Shown here piece by piece: positions 51,209 through 59,165 of a stretch of DNA of 64,000 nt. This stretch comes from JBBQXY01 sp051004815 (GTDB taxonomy: Bacteria; Chloroflexota; Ktedonobacteria; Ktedonobacterales; Ktedonobacteraceae): positions 1-64,000 of the forward strand of contig JBPCJY010000041.1 in the NCBI GenBank assembly GCA_051004815.1, given 5' to 3'. Position numbers and translations under genes: made by a program. The first letter of the stretch is position 1. The number at the start of each line of letters is the position of its first letter. The notes under the pieces are model-generated. The model saw only the letters and a list, made by a program, of their open reading frames with translations. It did no database searches and was not told the origin of the DNA.

Positions 51209-52198
51209 ATGGAGGACTTAGCAAGCATAGTACGAACGAATAACCTACCCAATACATTGATTCCTTCGTACTCATCACCTTCTACCAACGATGTAGATGA
51301 ATGGCTCATGGCGACACACGGGAAGACTTTTCATTTCGCTGCACGCTTTCTCTCTCCCCGGCTTCGTTGCCATGTTGTCACGCTCTATGCATTCTTTCGC
51401 ACCTTGGACGATCTGGTTGATGCACCACCACCAGGCCACCAGATTGACGATATCCACAAGGAATTGGAAAACTGGCGACTCTGGTTTACTGAAAGTCATG
51501 CCTTTCCCGCACCACAGGAACCACTTGGCACCCGCCTGGCTTCTGTTCTAGCTGAACACTGCATTCCCGCTCCTATTTTTCTCGACTTTCTCGACGGGAT
51601 GTCTTCAGACCTCGATCCCCAGGAAATACGCGACTTTCAAGGAATGTATCGTTACTGCTATCGTGTTGCGGGAACGGTGGGACTGGCAATGACTCACATC
51701 CTTGGCGTTCGTTCACCACAGGCGTTGGAGGCCGCGGAAAAACTTGGCATCGGCATGCAACTCACCAATATCTTGCGCGATGTTGGCGGCGATCTTGCTG
51801 CCGGGCGTATCTATCTCCCGCTAGAAGACCTTGCACGCTTTGATTGCTCACCCACCCATCTCTTTCAACTCTACCGGGATCGGCGTGGGCCGGATGAGCG
51901 TTTCCGCGCCCTCATGCGCTATGAGGTTGCACGGGCGCATCGCTATTATGTGAGTGGCATGAGCGGCATTTGGCTACTCCCCGTCGATTGCCGACTACCC
52001 ATTCTGCTGGCTGGTCGGCTCTATCGCCGTATCCTGACCGAGATCGAGCGCAAGGACTACGATGTCCTCCGCTCGCGTGCATCAACCAGCACACCAGAAA
52101 AGGTGCGCGAGGCCGCCATCGCATTTACGCTTGACCGGCTCTGGCGGCGTGGAGAGATATTTAGTGCCACAGATGCGGAGGTACTCCTTGAAGACTAA
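51209..52198 (+). CDS. crtB: Phytoene/squalene synthase family enzyme
   Basis: A 329-residue head-to-head prenyl synthase making phytoene (or a related C30 product) from two prenyl diphosphates. The first Asp-rich motif is in YAFFRTLDDLVD (with FHFAARFLSP before it), the second in LTNILRDVGGDLAAGR, followed by YVSGMSGIW. The ATG at 51209 has GGAG at an ideal distance; an ATG at 51158 or GTG at 51197 would extend it. It starts the carotenoid operon. A CTACAATA direct repeat (51048 and 51069) lies in its upstream region. Confidence 0.93.
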   Translation: MEDLASIVRTNNLPNTLIPSYSSPSTNDVDEWLMATHGKTFHFAARFLSPRLRCHVVTLYAFFRTLDDLVDAPPPGHQIDDIHKELENWRLWFTESHAFPAPQEPLGTRLASVLAEHCIPAPIFLDFLDGMSSDLDPQEIRDFQGMYRYCYRVAGTVGLAMTHILGVRSPQALEAAEKLGIGMQLTNILRDVGGDLAAGRIYLPLEDLARFDCSPTHLFQLYRDRRGPDERFRALMRYEVARAHRYYVSGMSGIWLLPVDCRLPILLAGRLYRRILTEIERKDYDVLRSRASTSTPEKVREAAIAFTLDRLWRRGEIFSATDAEVLLED

Positions 52199-53339
52199 GT
52201 ACCTGCTTGCAGCACTTTTTATTGTGCAGACCATGTTAAGTGTACGGGTGATCTGGCGCATGCTGCGCAGCAGCCGGGGAGAGCGCATTCAATCCGCAAA
52301 GCCAGCAATAGAGAAGGCGTGTGTTTCCATCATTGTGCCGGTATTAAACGAGCGCAACCGGCTTTCTCCCTGTCTTGCCGGCTTGGTTACTCAGGGACCA
52401 GAAGTTGTCGAGATTCTGGTAGTTGATGGTGGTTCAACCGATGAGACGCAACAATTGGTCTGTTCCTTCGCCGAGCGCGACACTCGCGTACGCCTCATAG
52501 ATGCCGGCCCTGTCCCAGATGCATGGAACGGCAAAGCCTGGGGGTTGGAGGTAGGATTGTCTTCCTCCAGACATGACTCTGATTGGATTCTTACCGTGGA
52601 CGCAGATGTTCGCCCAACAGCACCTCTGACGAATGCACTACTGGCACAGGCTGAACGAGCACAGCTTGCAGCACTGAGCGTCGCCACATTGCAGGAGATT
52701 GAGGGCGTTGGTGAGGGCATTGTCCACCCCTCTATGCTCACCACGCTAGTCTACCGCTTCGGTATACCAGGAAACGTTTACCACTCAGTGAGGGACGTAC
52801 AGGCCAATGGTCAATGTTTCCTGTTCAGCCGTGATGCCTTGGAAGCATGTAACGGCTTTCTCGGTACACATAACTCTATCTGTGAAGATATCACCATTGC
52901 GCGTTCGCTCGTCGCGGCTGGCTATCCCGTCGGCTTTTACGAAGCCGGTGAGCTTGTTTCCGTCAATATGTATGACGATTGGCGCGATACCTGGCGCAAC
53001 TGGTCACGCTCACTCCCCATGCATGATCGTTTCTCAGGTATTCACACGTTGCTGGGGTGGCTCGAAGTTGTGCTGGTGCAGGCCCTTCCCTTGCCACTTT
53101 TCCTTTTTCTCGTCGCAACACGCAGCCGCCATCATTGGCTCGTTCTACCTGAAAGTGTCCTCACGGCCATGCGCATCGGCGTACTCATAGGGACGGCACG
53201 AGCATATCAGAGCCGTCCCTGGTCCTACTGGCTCTCACCACTCTGCGATTTGCTGGTGGCTATCGAGCTTGGAAGAAATGCATTGAAACGTCGGCATACC
53301 TGGCGCGGTCGTGTGCTGATTCGTGGAGGTTTATCATGA
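52188..53339 (+). CDS. GT2 glycosyltransferase, carotenoid glycosylation (CruC-like)
   Basis: A 383-residue family 2 glycosyltransferase with an N-terminal membrane segment, the catalytic region (VSIIVPVLNERNRL, VDGGSTDE, VDADVRP) and several hydrophobic segments near the C-terminus. Position and architecture resemble CruC/CrtQ enzymes that add a sugar to a hydroxylated carotenoid. The TTG at 52188 has GGAGG at six bases and overlaps crtB by 11 bases; an ATG at 52173 is the alternative. Its 3' end overlaps the next gene by four bases. Confidence 0.83.
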   Translation: MKTKYLLAALFIVQTMLSVRVIWRMLRSSRGERIQSAKPAIEKACVSIIVPVLNERNRLSPCLAGLVTQGPEVVEILVVDGGSTDETQQLVCSFAERDTRVRLIDAGPVPDAWNGKAWGLEVGLSSSRHDSDWILTVDADVRPTAPLTNALLAQAERAQLAALSVATLQEIEGVGEGIVHPSMLTTLVYRFGIPGNVYHSVRDVQANGQCFLFSRDALEACNGFLGTHNSICEDITIARSLVAAGYPVGFYEAGELVSVNMYDDWRDTWRNWSRSLPMHDRFSGIHTLLGWLEVVLVQALPLPLFLFLVATRSRHHWLVLPESVLTAMRIGVLIGTARAYQSRPWSYWLSPLCDLLVAIELGRNALKRRHTWRGRVLIRGGLS

Positions 53340-54937
53340 GAACAATCAAAATGCTCTTTCTCGGTCATCTTGCTGCTCTGATTTTTGGTCTGGGTGGCCT
53401 TTTAATAGCATTACCACACCCTGAATTGTGGGATACCAATCCTAACGCTATCTCGGTTTTCAACTTTGGCATCACCTATGCCGGATCACTGCATATTCTT
53501 TTCGGTGCGGCAACCATGTTGCTCTTCGGCCTCCTCTGCGTTGGCCCCAGGAAGACACTCATCTTTTTTGCAGCCGCGACCACAATTTCTCTCAGCATGG
53601 AGTTGATCGGCACGATTACAGGTTTTCCTTTTGGTGCCTATTCCTATACCACTTTCCTGGGTTTCAAGATAGCCGATCACGTTCCCTACTCTATCCCGCT
53701 CTCCTGGTTTTACATGGGGTTCACCAGCCTCATCCTGGCAAGCATCATCGTCAATAAAGTAGCGCAACGTCATCAAACCGCCTGGTCGCTGGTTCTGGGT
53801 GCCTATTTCCTGACGGTCTGGGATCTGGCACTTGATCCGGCAATGGCAAGCCAGTATCTCCCCATCCATTTCTGGGTCTGGCATGATACTGGCCCGTACT
53901 TCGGTATGCCTGTTCAAAACCTGGTTGGATGGTCAGTGACCGGCCTCATTTTTATGAGCGTCAGTCGGCTCTTCTGGCGGACAAACCTGGATACGCGATC
54001 TCTGCCAGCCTGGCTGCCATTCGGCATGTATGCCGCGAATATCGGCTTCGCTATTGCACTGAATATTAACGCCGGACTCTGGCTTCCTCCCGTGATGGCC
54101 GTGGTGCTTGGCCTCGTACCTGCCGCGCTCGTTTTTCGACCACAGCGGACTCAGTCCACTCCGCCAACTACAACGAACGCAAACCCGGTCGTCAGGCGCA
54201 TATCGCAGATGGTAGTGCGGAAGGGTAGTTGGATGTTAGCCCGTCGCGACGTAAAAATTCACGTAGAGGGAATGGAACATGTTCCTCACGCCGGTCCGGT
54301 GCTGATTGTCGCACGCCATTACCACCATCTCTACGATGGCTGCGTACTGCTCAAAACGATTCCACGACCTCTCCATATCCTCGTTGCTCTGGATTGGGTG
54401 CAAAAACCCTGGCTGCGCCGAGTGATGGAACTGGCCTGTATGTTAGCTCGCTGGCCGATGTTACTACGCGTCGAACAGTTCAATACTGGTACCAACACAC
54501 AAAATGGGGTAGGACAAGGTGCGTATTCACGCAACGAGGCAAAAAAATATCTGCGCTATGCCATCAGAGACTCGGTGCAGCTGTTGCGCAACGGTGAGAT
54601 ACTTATCGTCTTTCCAGAAGCGTACCCAAATATTGACCCGGAATCCACGCCGAAAGAAAATGATCAAGCCTTTCTACCATTTCGTCAGGGTTTCGCACGG
54701 ATAGCAGAGATGGCTGAGAAAGATGGACATACTCACGTAGCCATTATCCCAACAGGGTTCACGTATGTCCACAATAATGGGTGGCATATTACGTTGCGCT
54801 TTGGTCGTCCGCTCTTTCGCAAGAATTACAGCAGTTCAGTGCAATTTGTGCAGACCGTCGAGCAACAGGTGCAGACCCTTTCCCATCAAATTGCCACTTG
54901 CACGCTCGCTCACACTGAGGAGGCGATTCAATTATGA
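53336..54937 (+). CDS. CruF-like carotenoid hydratase fused to LPLAT acyltransferase
   Basis: A 533-residue two-part protein. Residues about 1-225 form a polytopic CruF/DUF422 domain (ELIGTITGFPFGAYSYT, PLSWFYMG, WDLALDPAM, YFGMPVQN), a hydratase adding a 1'-hydroxyl to acyclic carotenoid ends. Residues about 275-533 form an LPLAT/PlsC acyltransferase, which in related clusters (CruD) acylates the carotenoid sugar. The acyltransferase box reads H-Y-H-H-L-Y-D, one residue longer than canonical H-x4-D, and motif III is FPEAYPN instead of FPEGTRS. It overlaps both neighbours by four bases. Confidence 0.85.
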   Translation: MRTIKMLFLGHLAALIFGLGGLLIALPHPELWDTNPNAISVFNFGITYAGSLHILFGAATMLLFGLLCVGPRKTLIFFAAATTISLSMELIGTITGFPFGAYSYTTFLGFKIADHVPYSIPLSWFYMGFTSLILASIIVNKVAQRHQTAWSLVLGAYFLTVWDLALDPAMASQYLPIHFWVWHDTGPYFGMPVQNLVGWSVTGLIFMSVSRLFWRTNLDTRSLPAWLPFGMYAANIGFAIALNINAGLWLPPVMAVVLGLVPAALVFRPQRTQSTPPTTTNANPVVRRISQMVVRKGSWMLARRDVKIHVEGMEHVPHAGPVLIVARHYHHLYDGCVLLKTIPRPLHILVALDWVQKPWLRRVMELACMLARWPMLLRVEQFNTGTNTQNGVGQGAYSRNEAKKYLRYAIRDSVQLLRNGEILIVFPEAYPNIDPESTPKENDQAFLPFRQGFARIAEMAEKDGHTHVAIIPTGFTYVHNNGWHITLRFGRPLFRKNYSSSVQFVQTVEQQVQTLSHQIATCTLAHTEEAIQL

Positions 54938-56472
54938 CACAGCTACATTCTGACTCCACTATTACCGCATTGACAGGCGGATACAGCAAAGGTAAAGCCA
55001 TCGTAATTGGTGGAGGATTTGGCGGCCTCGCCGCAGCCATCCGCCTACAAGCAGCTGGTCACACAGTCACAATTGTGGAGGCTCGTGAACAGCTGGGAGG
55101 TCGCGCCTACCAGCTCAAAGATAATGGCTTCACCTTCGATATGGGACCTACCCTGATTACCGCTCCCCACCTCTTGGAAGAACTATGGGCAACCGCCGGT
55201 CGCAATCTGAAGGATGATATCACCCTCGTGCCGCTCAGCCCATTTTATCGCATCAATTTCCATGATGGGCGTTATTTCGACTACTGGGGAACTACCGAAG
55301 GGGACGAAGCAGAAATTGCCAGATTCGAGCCAGGTGACGTGGTCGGCTACCGTGCCTTTCTTGCTGATACACAACACATCTACGAACGTGCGTTTGCGGA
55401 CCTCGCCAACCAACCCTATCTTACGCTGGGCGAGCTACTGCGAGTTACACCCGAACTGGTGCGCGTCAGCGCACAACGCAGCGTATATTCGTATGTCTCA
55501 CGCTACTTCCGCAATCCGCAGCTACGCATGGTCTTCTCGTTCCATCCGCTCTTTATCGGCGGCAATCCCTTCCGCGCGAGTGCCATCTATAGCATCGTAC
55601 CCTACCTCGAACGTCTGGGGGGCGTGCATTTCGCACCCGGCGGTATGTACACGCTTGTTGAAGCAATGCAACGTCTCTTTCTTTCACTCGGAGGTGAAGT
55701 TCTCTGTGGCACACCCGTTGAGCAGATTTTGCTCAAAGAGCGTTCCGCAACGGGAGTTCGGTTGGAGGATGGTACTGAGATTCACACGGATGCAGTGATT
55801 GCCAATAGTGATGTGGCCTCTACATACCTTCATTTGCTTCCCACAGCATACCGCCCCAAGCTGTTTACCAGACCCATCAAACGCTATCGCTATTCTATGA
55901 GTTGCTTCATGTTATATCTGGGCATCAATCGCCAGTATGAGCAACTACGCCATCACACGATCTATATGCCTGAGAACTACAGAGAATTGATTGGAGATAT
56001 CTTTGATGGTCAGGGCCTCCCAGCAGACCTTGCGCTCTACCTGCATACCCCGACAAGGACTGATCCGTCAATGGCACCGGCGGGTTGTGAAAGCCTTTAT
56101 GTACTTGCTCCAGTACCCAACCTTGCGCATGGCATTGATTGGAAGCGGGAAGCGGGTGCATTTCGCGACAAGATTATTCATTTCCTGGAGCAAAAATGCG
56201 GATTGGAGGGACTTGCAGCAAGCATCGTGACCGAACATACGTTTACACCGCTTGATTTTGCCTCTGAACTTCGCAGTCATCTGGGAGCAGCATTCTCTAT
56301 CGAGCCAACGCTCTTGCAGTCAGCGTACTTCCGGCCCCATAATCGTTCAAGCCAGATAGATGGCCTATATTTTGTGGGGGCCGGAACCCATCCAGGAGCT
56401 GGAATTCCAGGTGTCCTGCTCTCTGCCGCGATCACCAGTCGCCTGGCGATTGAGGACATGGCAAAGGTATGA
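54934..56472 (+). CDS. crtI: Phytoene desaturase family enzyme
   Basis: A 512-residue FAD-dependent desaturase/isomerase. The dinucleotide motif VIGGGFGGLAAAIRLQAAGH (about 25-44) is followed by EAREQLGGRAY and the GPTLIT region. The C-terminal motif GLYFVGAGTHPGAGIPGV marks CrtI-type bacterial phytoene desaturases. It would introduce double bases of conjugation into phytoene to give neurosporene or lycopene; the number of steps cannot be read. Its ATG overlaps the fusion gene stop (ATGA). Confidence 0.94.
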   Translation: MTQLHSDSTITALTGGYSKGKAIVIGGGFGGLAAAIRLQAAGHTVTIVEAREQLGGRAYQLKDNGFTFDMGPTLITAPHLLEELWATAGRNLKDDITLVPLSPFYRINFHDGRYFDYWGTTEGDEAEIARFEPGDVVGYRAFLADTQHIYERAFADLANQPYLTLGELLRVTPELVRVSAQRSVYSYVSRYFRNPQLRMVFSFHPLFIGGNPFRASAIYSIVPYLERLGGVHFAPGGMYTLVEAMQRLFLSLGGEVLCGTPVEQILLKERSATGVRLEDGTEIHTDAVIANSDVASTYLHLLPTAYRPKLFTRPIKRYRYSMSCFMLYLGINRQYEQLRHHTIYMPENYRELIGDIFDGQGLPADLALYLHTPTRTDPSMAPAGCESLYVLAPVPNLAHGIDWKREAGAFRDKIIHFLEQKCGLEGLAASIVTEHTFTPLDFASELRSHLGAAFSIEPTLLQSAYFRPHNRSSQIDGLYFVGAGTHPGAGIPGVLLSAAITSRLAIEDMAKV

Positions 56473-56501
56473 CGAGAGCATGAAAAGGGCAGAACCTCAT
56501 C

Positions 56502-57155
56502 TCAATGAGACTCTCTCATCAGGCGGCGCAAATTCGCCAGTGCCGCCTGAATGCGCTTTTTGAGCGTATTTTCTGATATATCCAACACTTGAGACATCTC
56601 TGGTAATGTCATTCCCTGGTAATAATGGAGGGTAATTACCATTTGTTGCTTCGGCGGCAATGTGCCAATCGCTTGCGCGAGGTCCCATTGGCCCTCCATC
56701 CAGCCTTTAGCATTATCAGCTACCTGAGACGCGAAATTCGTTTCTTGCTCAGCAAACGCTTGACGGAGAAATATCGTTGATCGGGCAATGCGTCGCTTAA
56801 AGCTAATACTTTGATTGACGACGATACGCATCAACCACGAGCGTAGTGCGCCCGCTTCACGCAAACTGGGCAGATGCTGCCATGCCTGAATGATCGCGTT
56901 CTGCACAGCATCCTCTGCCAGATCGTGATCTTTGACAATACTATATGCAGTACGCAACATCAATCCATTATAGTAATCGAAAATAGCAGTAAATGCCTCT
57001 GTATCGCCGCTTAATGCGCGAGCTACAAGTAAATCCTGTTCAGAGAGGGCCTCAATTTCTATTATTTCATGCTGTTCAGCAGCAGCTTCTGGTAGTTCAT
57101 GCTCAATCAACGCTGAAAGAAAAGGGCGCGGATCAGAAGCTATCAACGTTGCCAT
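56502..57155 (-). CDS. ECF sigma factor, LitS-like
   Basis: A 217-residue ECF-type sigma factor. Region 2 is visible as FTAIFDYYNGLMLRTAYSIVKDHDLAEDAVQNAIIQAW and region 4 as LPPKQQMVITLHYYQGMTLPEMSQVLDISENTLKKRI. There is a short N-terminal extension, no membrane anti-sigma gene adjacent, and a C-terminal LRRLMRESH tail. ATG 57155 has AAGGAG eight bases upstream; GTG 57158 is possible. It lies between crtI and the CarH-like gene, an order close to the litR-litS-crt arrangement of Streptomyces coelicolor, and probably controls the carotenoid operon. Confidence 0.9.
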   Translation of the reverse strand: MATLIASDPRPFLSALIEHELPEAAAEQHEIIEIEALSEQDLLVARALSGDTEAFTAIFDYYNGLMLRTAYSIVKDHDLAEDAVQNAIIQAWQHLPSLREAGALRSWLMRIVVNQSISFKRRIARSTIFLRQAFAEQETNFASQVADNAKGWMEGQWDLAQAIGTLPPKQQMVITLHYYQGMTLPEMSQVLDISENTLKKRIQAALANLRRLMRESH

Positions 57156-57187
57156 CACTATCGCTCCTTGTTAATTAATCAAAGTTA

Positions 57188-57242
57188 CCTGTACAAACAT
57201 TATGCAAACTATATACAAACATATAACACGTATAGCACAAAT
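57188..57242. promoter_or_regulatory. Candidate CarH operator of tandem 11-bp repeats
   Basis: Five consecutive 11-base units are in phase: CCTGTACAAAC (57188), ATTATGCAAAC (57199), TATATACAAAC (57210), then two weaker units, ATATAACACGT (57221) and ATAGCACAAAT (57232). The first and third match the published CarH operator pattern nnTnTACAnnn exactly and the second differs at one base (TGCA), as in the three-repeat operator of Thermus CarH. The block lies 33-87 bases upstream of the ECF sigma start and 266 bases before carH. Confidence 0.7.
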
Positions 57243-57407
57243 TAGCAAGGTGTGTCTGCACATGATTTTTGTCATGGGTCAAATAGAGAGTCCGTATTGT
57301 TCACTTACCCGCTTTCCGCGCGGCAATCATCTGTCTAGACAGATGATCAAAATATCTGTCAGCGAGAAGAAGTGCCAGGACAACCCTGACAAATAGGACA
57401 TAAACTG

Positions 57408-57436
57408 TTGACCTTGAAGATGCGCTATAGTATGGT
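57408..57436 (+). promoter_or_regulatory. Promoter of the CarH-like gene
   Basis: TTGACC (57408-57413) and TATGGT (57431-57436) are 17 bases apart, with a leader of about 65 bases and a GGGAGGG ribosome site before the ATG at 57508. It lies 166 bases beyond the operator repeats, so it may not be controlled by them directly. Confidence 0.5.
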
Positions 57437-57507
57437 TATTGAGATCAAGAAATATGCAGTACACAAGATGCAACAACGTATTGGAATAGATGGGGAGGGA
57501 ATAGCAT

Positions 57508-58533
57508 ATGCCAGAAAAACATGTTGAGTGGCTTGACTTGGAACAATACTCAGATGTTCCACTCTTCAATACGAAGGCAGTGGTGCAACAGACAGGCATA
57601 GCCGCTCCAACGCTACGCGCCTGGGAACGTCGCTATATGATACTCTCGCCTGAACGCGCCCAGAACGACTACCGTTTGTATTCGGAGCGTGATATTGCCA
57701 TCATTCACTGGCTCAAAGCACACGTAGATACCGGCATGTCCATCAGTCAATCCATTGCCCTCTTTCGCCACCTCGAACAGGAAGAAGAGAAACAGGAAAG
57801 CGTTGTTCCACCGGTCAATCTGCAAATGCCACTCCTCGAAACCGGGACAACGTTTGACGGCCCCCAAATTGAGACACCATATAATATGCATTCCGTCCAG
57901 AAGCATTTACTCGTTGCCTTCAACGAACTCGACGAAGCGACCGCCAGCCAACTGATGGCCTCGGTACTGGCAATCTATCCGATCGAGCGGGTTTGCACTG
58001 AACTCATTACGCCCACATTATGGGAAGTTGGGCGTCGTTGGGAGCAAGGCATTATCACTGTTTCCATTGAACACTTCGCCAGTGCTTTCTTCCACGGCTT
58101 GCTTACCAATATGTTTCTTGCCACTCCCATCAATAATGCAAACCCATTGGTAATTGCCTGTTGCTCTTCTGGCGAAGCACACGCACTGGCACCGCTCATG
58201 TTATCGCTGCTTTTACGTCGCGCCGGGTTGCGGGTAGCGTACCTGGGTCAGAACATTGAAACTGCTGGCCTTTTGCAGACAGTCAAGCAACTCTCCCCCG
58301 CGCTCCTCTGTATATCTGTGACAATCAGTACCTACCTTGCAGCGACAATAGAGCTTGGGCAGAAATTACAGAAGCTCCCTGCACCACATCCGATCCTTAT
58401 TGTTGGAGGCCAGGCATTTGAGCAGCACCCGGATAGTATCTCACTAATTTCCGGCATCTATCTCAATGGGGATTTGGAGACTATCATTGCTCAGATCAAA
58501 CAAATGAGTGTGCAACAAAGCGCGAAAGATTGA
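57508..58533 (+). CDS. CarH/LitR-like B12-dependent MerR regulator
   Basis: A 341-residue light-responsive repressor type. An N-terminal MerR winged helix (residues about 20-90, with TGIAAPTLRAWERRY) is followed by a helix-bundle cap and a cobalamin-binding Rossmann domain. The adenosylcobalamin cap motif W-x9-EH is intact (Trp178, Glu188, His189), and His225 in SGEAHALA sits where the lower axial ligand lies in Thermus CarH (Trp131 to His177 there, 46 residues; here 47). The Gly of the E-x-H-x-x-G motif is Ala. It would bind DNA in the dark and release in light. Confidence 0.9.
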   Translation: MPEKHVEWLDLEQYSDVPLFNTKAVVQQTGIAAPTLRAWERRYMILSPERAQNDYRLYSERDIAIIHWLKAHVDTGMSISQSIALFRHLEQEEEKQESVVPPVNLQMPLLETGTTFDGPQIETPYNMHSVQKHLLVAFNELDEATASQLMASVLAIYPIERVCTELITPTLWEVGRRWEQGIITVSIEHFASAFFHGLLTNMFLATPINNANPLVIACCSSGEAHALAPLMLSLLLRRAGLRVAYLGQNIETAGLLQTVKQLSPALLCISVTISTYLAATIELGQKLQKLPAPHPILIVGGQAFEQHPDSISLISGIYLNGDLETIIAQIKQMSVQQSAKD

Positions 58534-58643
58534 GCTGTTACCTTTTATTTGTTTGTAACCCTCTTGCTTGCAAAGTTTAAGCATCTAATCCAAACCTTTT
58601 CGTTGTAACTACAAAATACATAATACTTTTTCCAAATCTATAG

Positions 58644-58672
58644 TTGACAAAAAAAAGAAGATGTTATATTAT
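58644..58672 (+). promoter_or_regulatory. Strong sigma-70-type promoter of the polysaccharide operon
   Basis: A perfect TTGACA (58644-58649) and TATTAT (58667-58672) are 17 bases apart in an AT-rich context. The nearest gene on that strand is the GT4 glycosyltransferase at 59166. Confidence 0.7.
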
Positions 58673-59165
58673 CATAATTAACATGCTACTGATGAGGTAA
58701 ACTCATTTGCATTCATGAATATGGCTTTGATTCTATTTGCTATTACCTATTTCGCGCATGTCAAGCCAATCGGGGGATTGTGGCTTTTGACTATGCTTGC
58801 TGAATCAGCAGTGATTCAAATTTCAATGCTAAAACCGCGCATCGTATGATGCTGGGTTTATTGTTGTGAAGAAAAGCTTTTATTATTTGTAGGTCAAGGA
58901 CCTATCCTTGTTTGGGGGAAGGATTCCATGCTATCTATTGCCCTCCCCTTACAGTTTTTTGCAACACAGTCCACTATCAAGTAAAGAAAGCTCTACCAGG
59001 CCCATAAAAAGCTCTACCTTGTCACAACTGTTCTCTCACCATTCATACACATCTGTTACACTCTTTATGAACCTTACATTGTATTTGAAATGTAATGGTG
59101 TTTCTAAAGAAGAAATTGGCTCGTTCCGCAACAACGTCAGCGGTAATTGAAGCAAGAGGTCAGTT
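58673..59165 (+). other. Long untranslated leader of the polysaccharide operon
   Basis: About 490 bases between promoter and first gene. It contains a CAAGGA-CCTA-TCCTTG hairpin (58895-58910) and a 44-codon open frame (58715-58849) that encodes a hydrophobic peptide but lacks a ribosome site. No known riboswitch was recognised. An 80-residue frame at 58908-59150 has no coding character. Confidence 0.4.

Noticed and set aside
58715..58849. 44-residue hydrophobic leader peptide gene
   Set aside because: The frame is open with an ATG but has no ribosome site. It is noted only within the leader description.
58908..59150. 80-codon frame in the polysaccharide leader
   Set aside because: No ribosome site, Ser/Leu-rich without domain, and it sits in an AT-rich untranslated leader.
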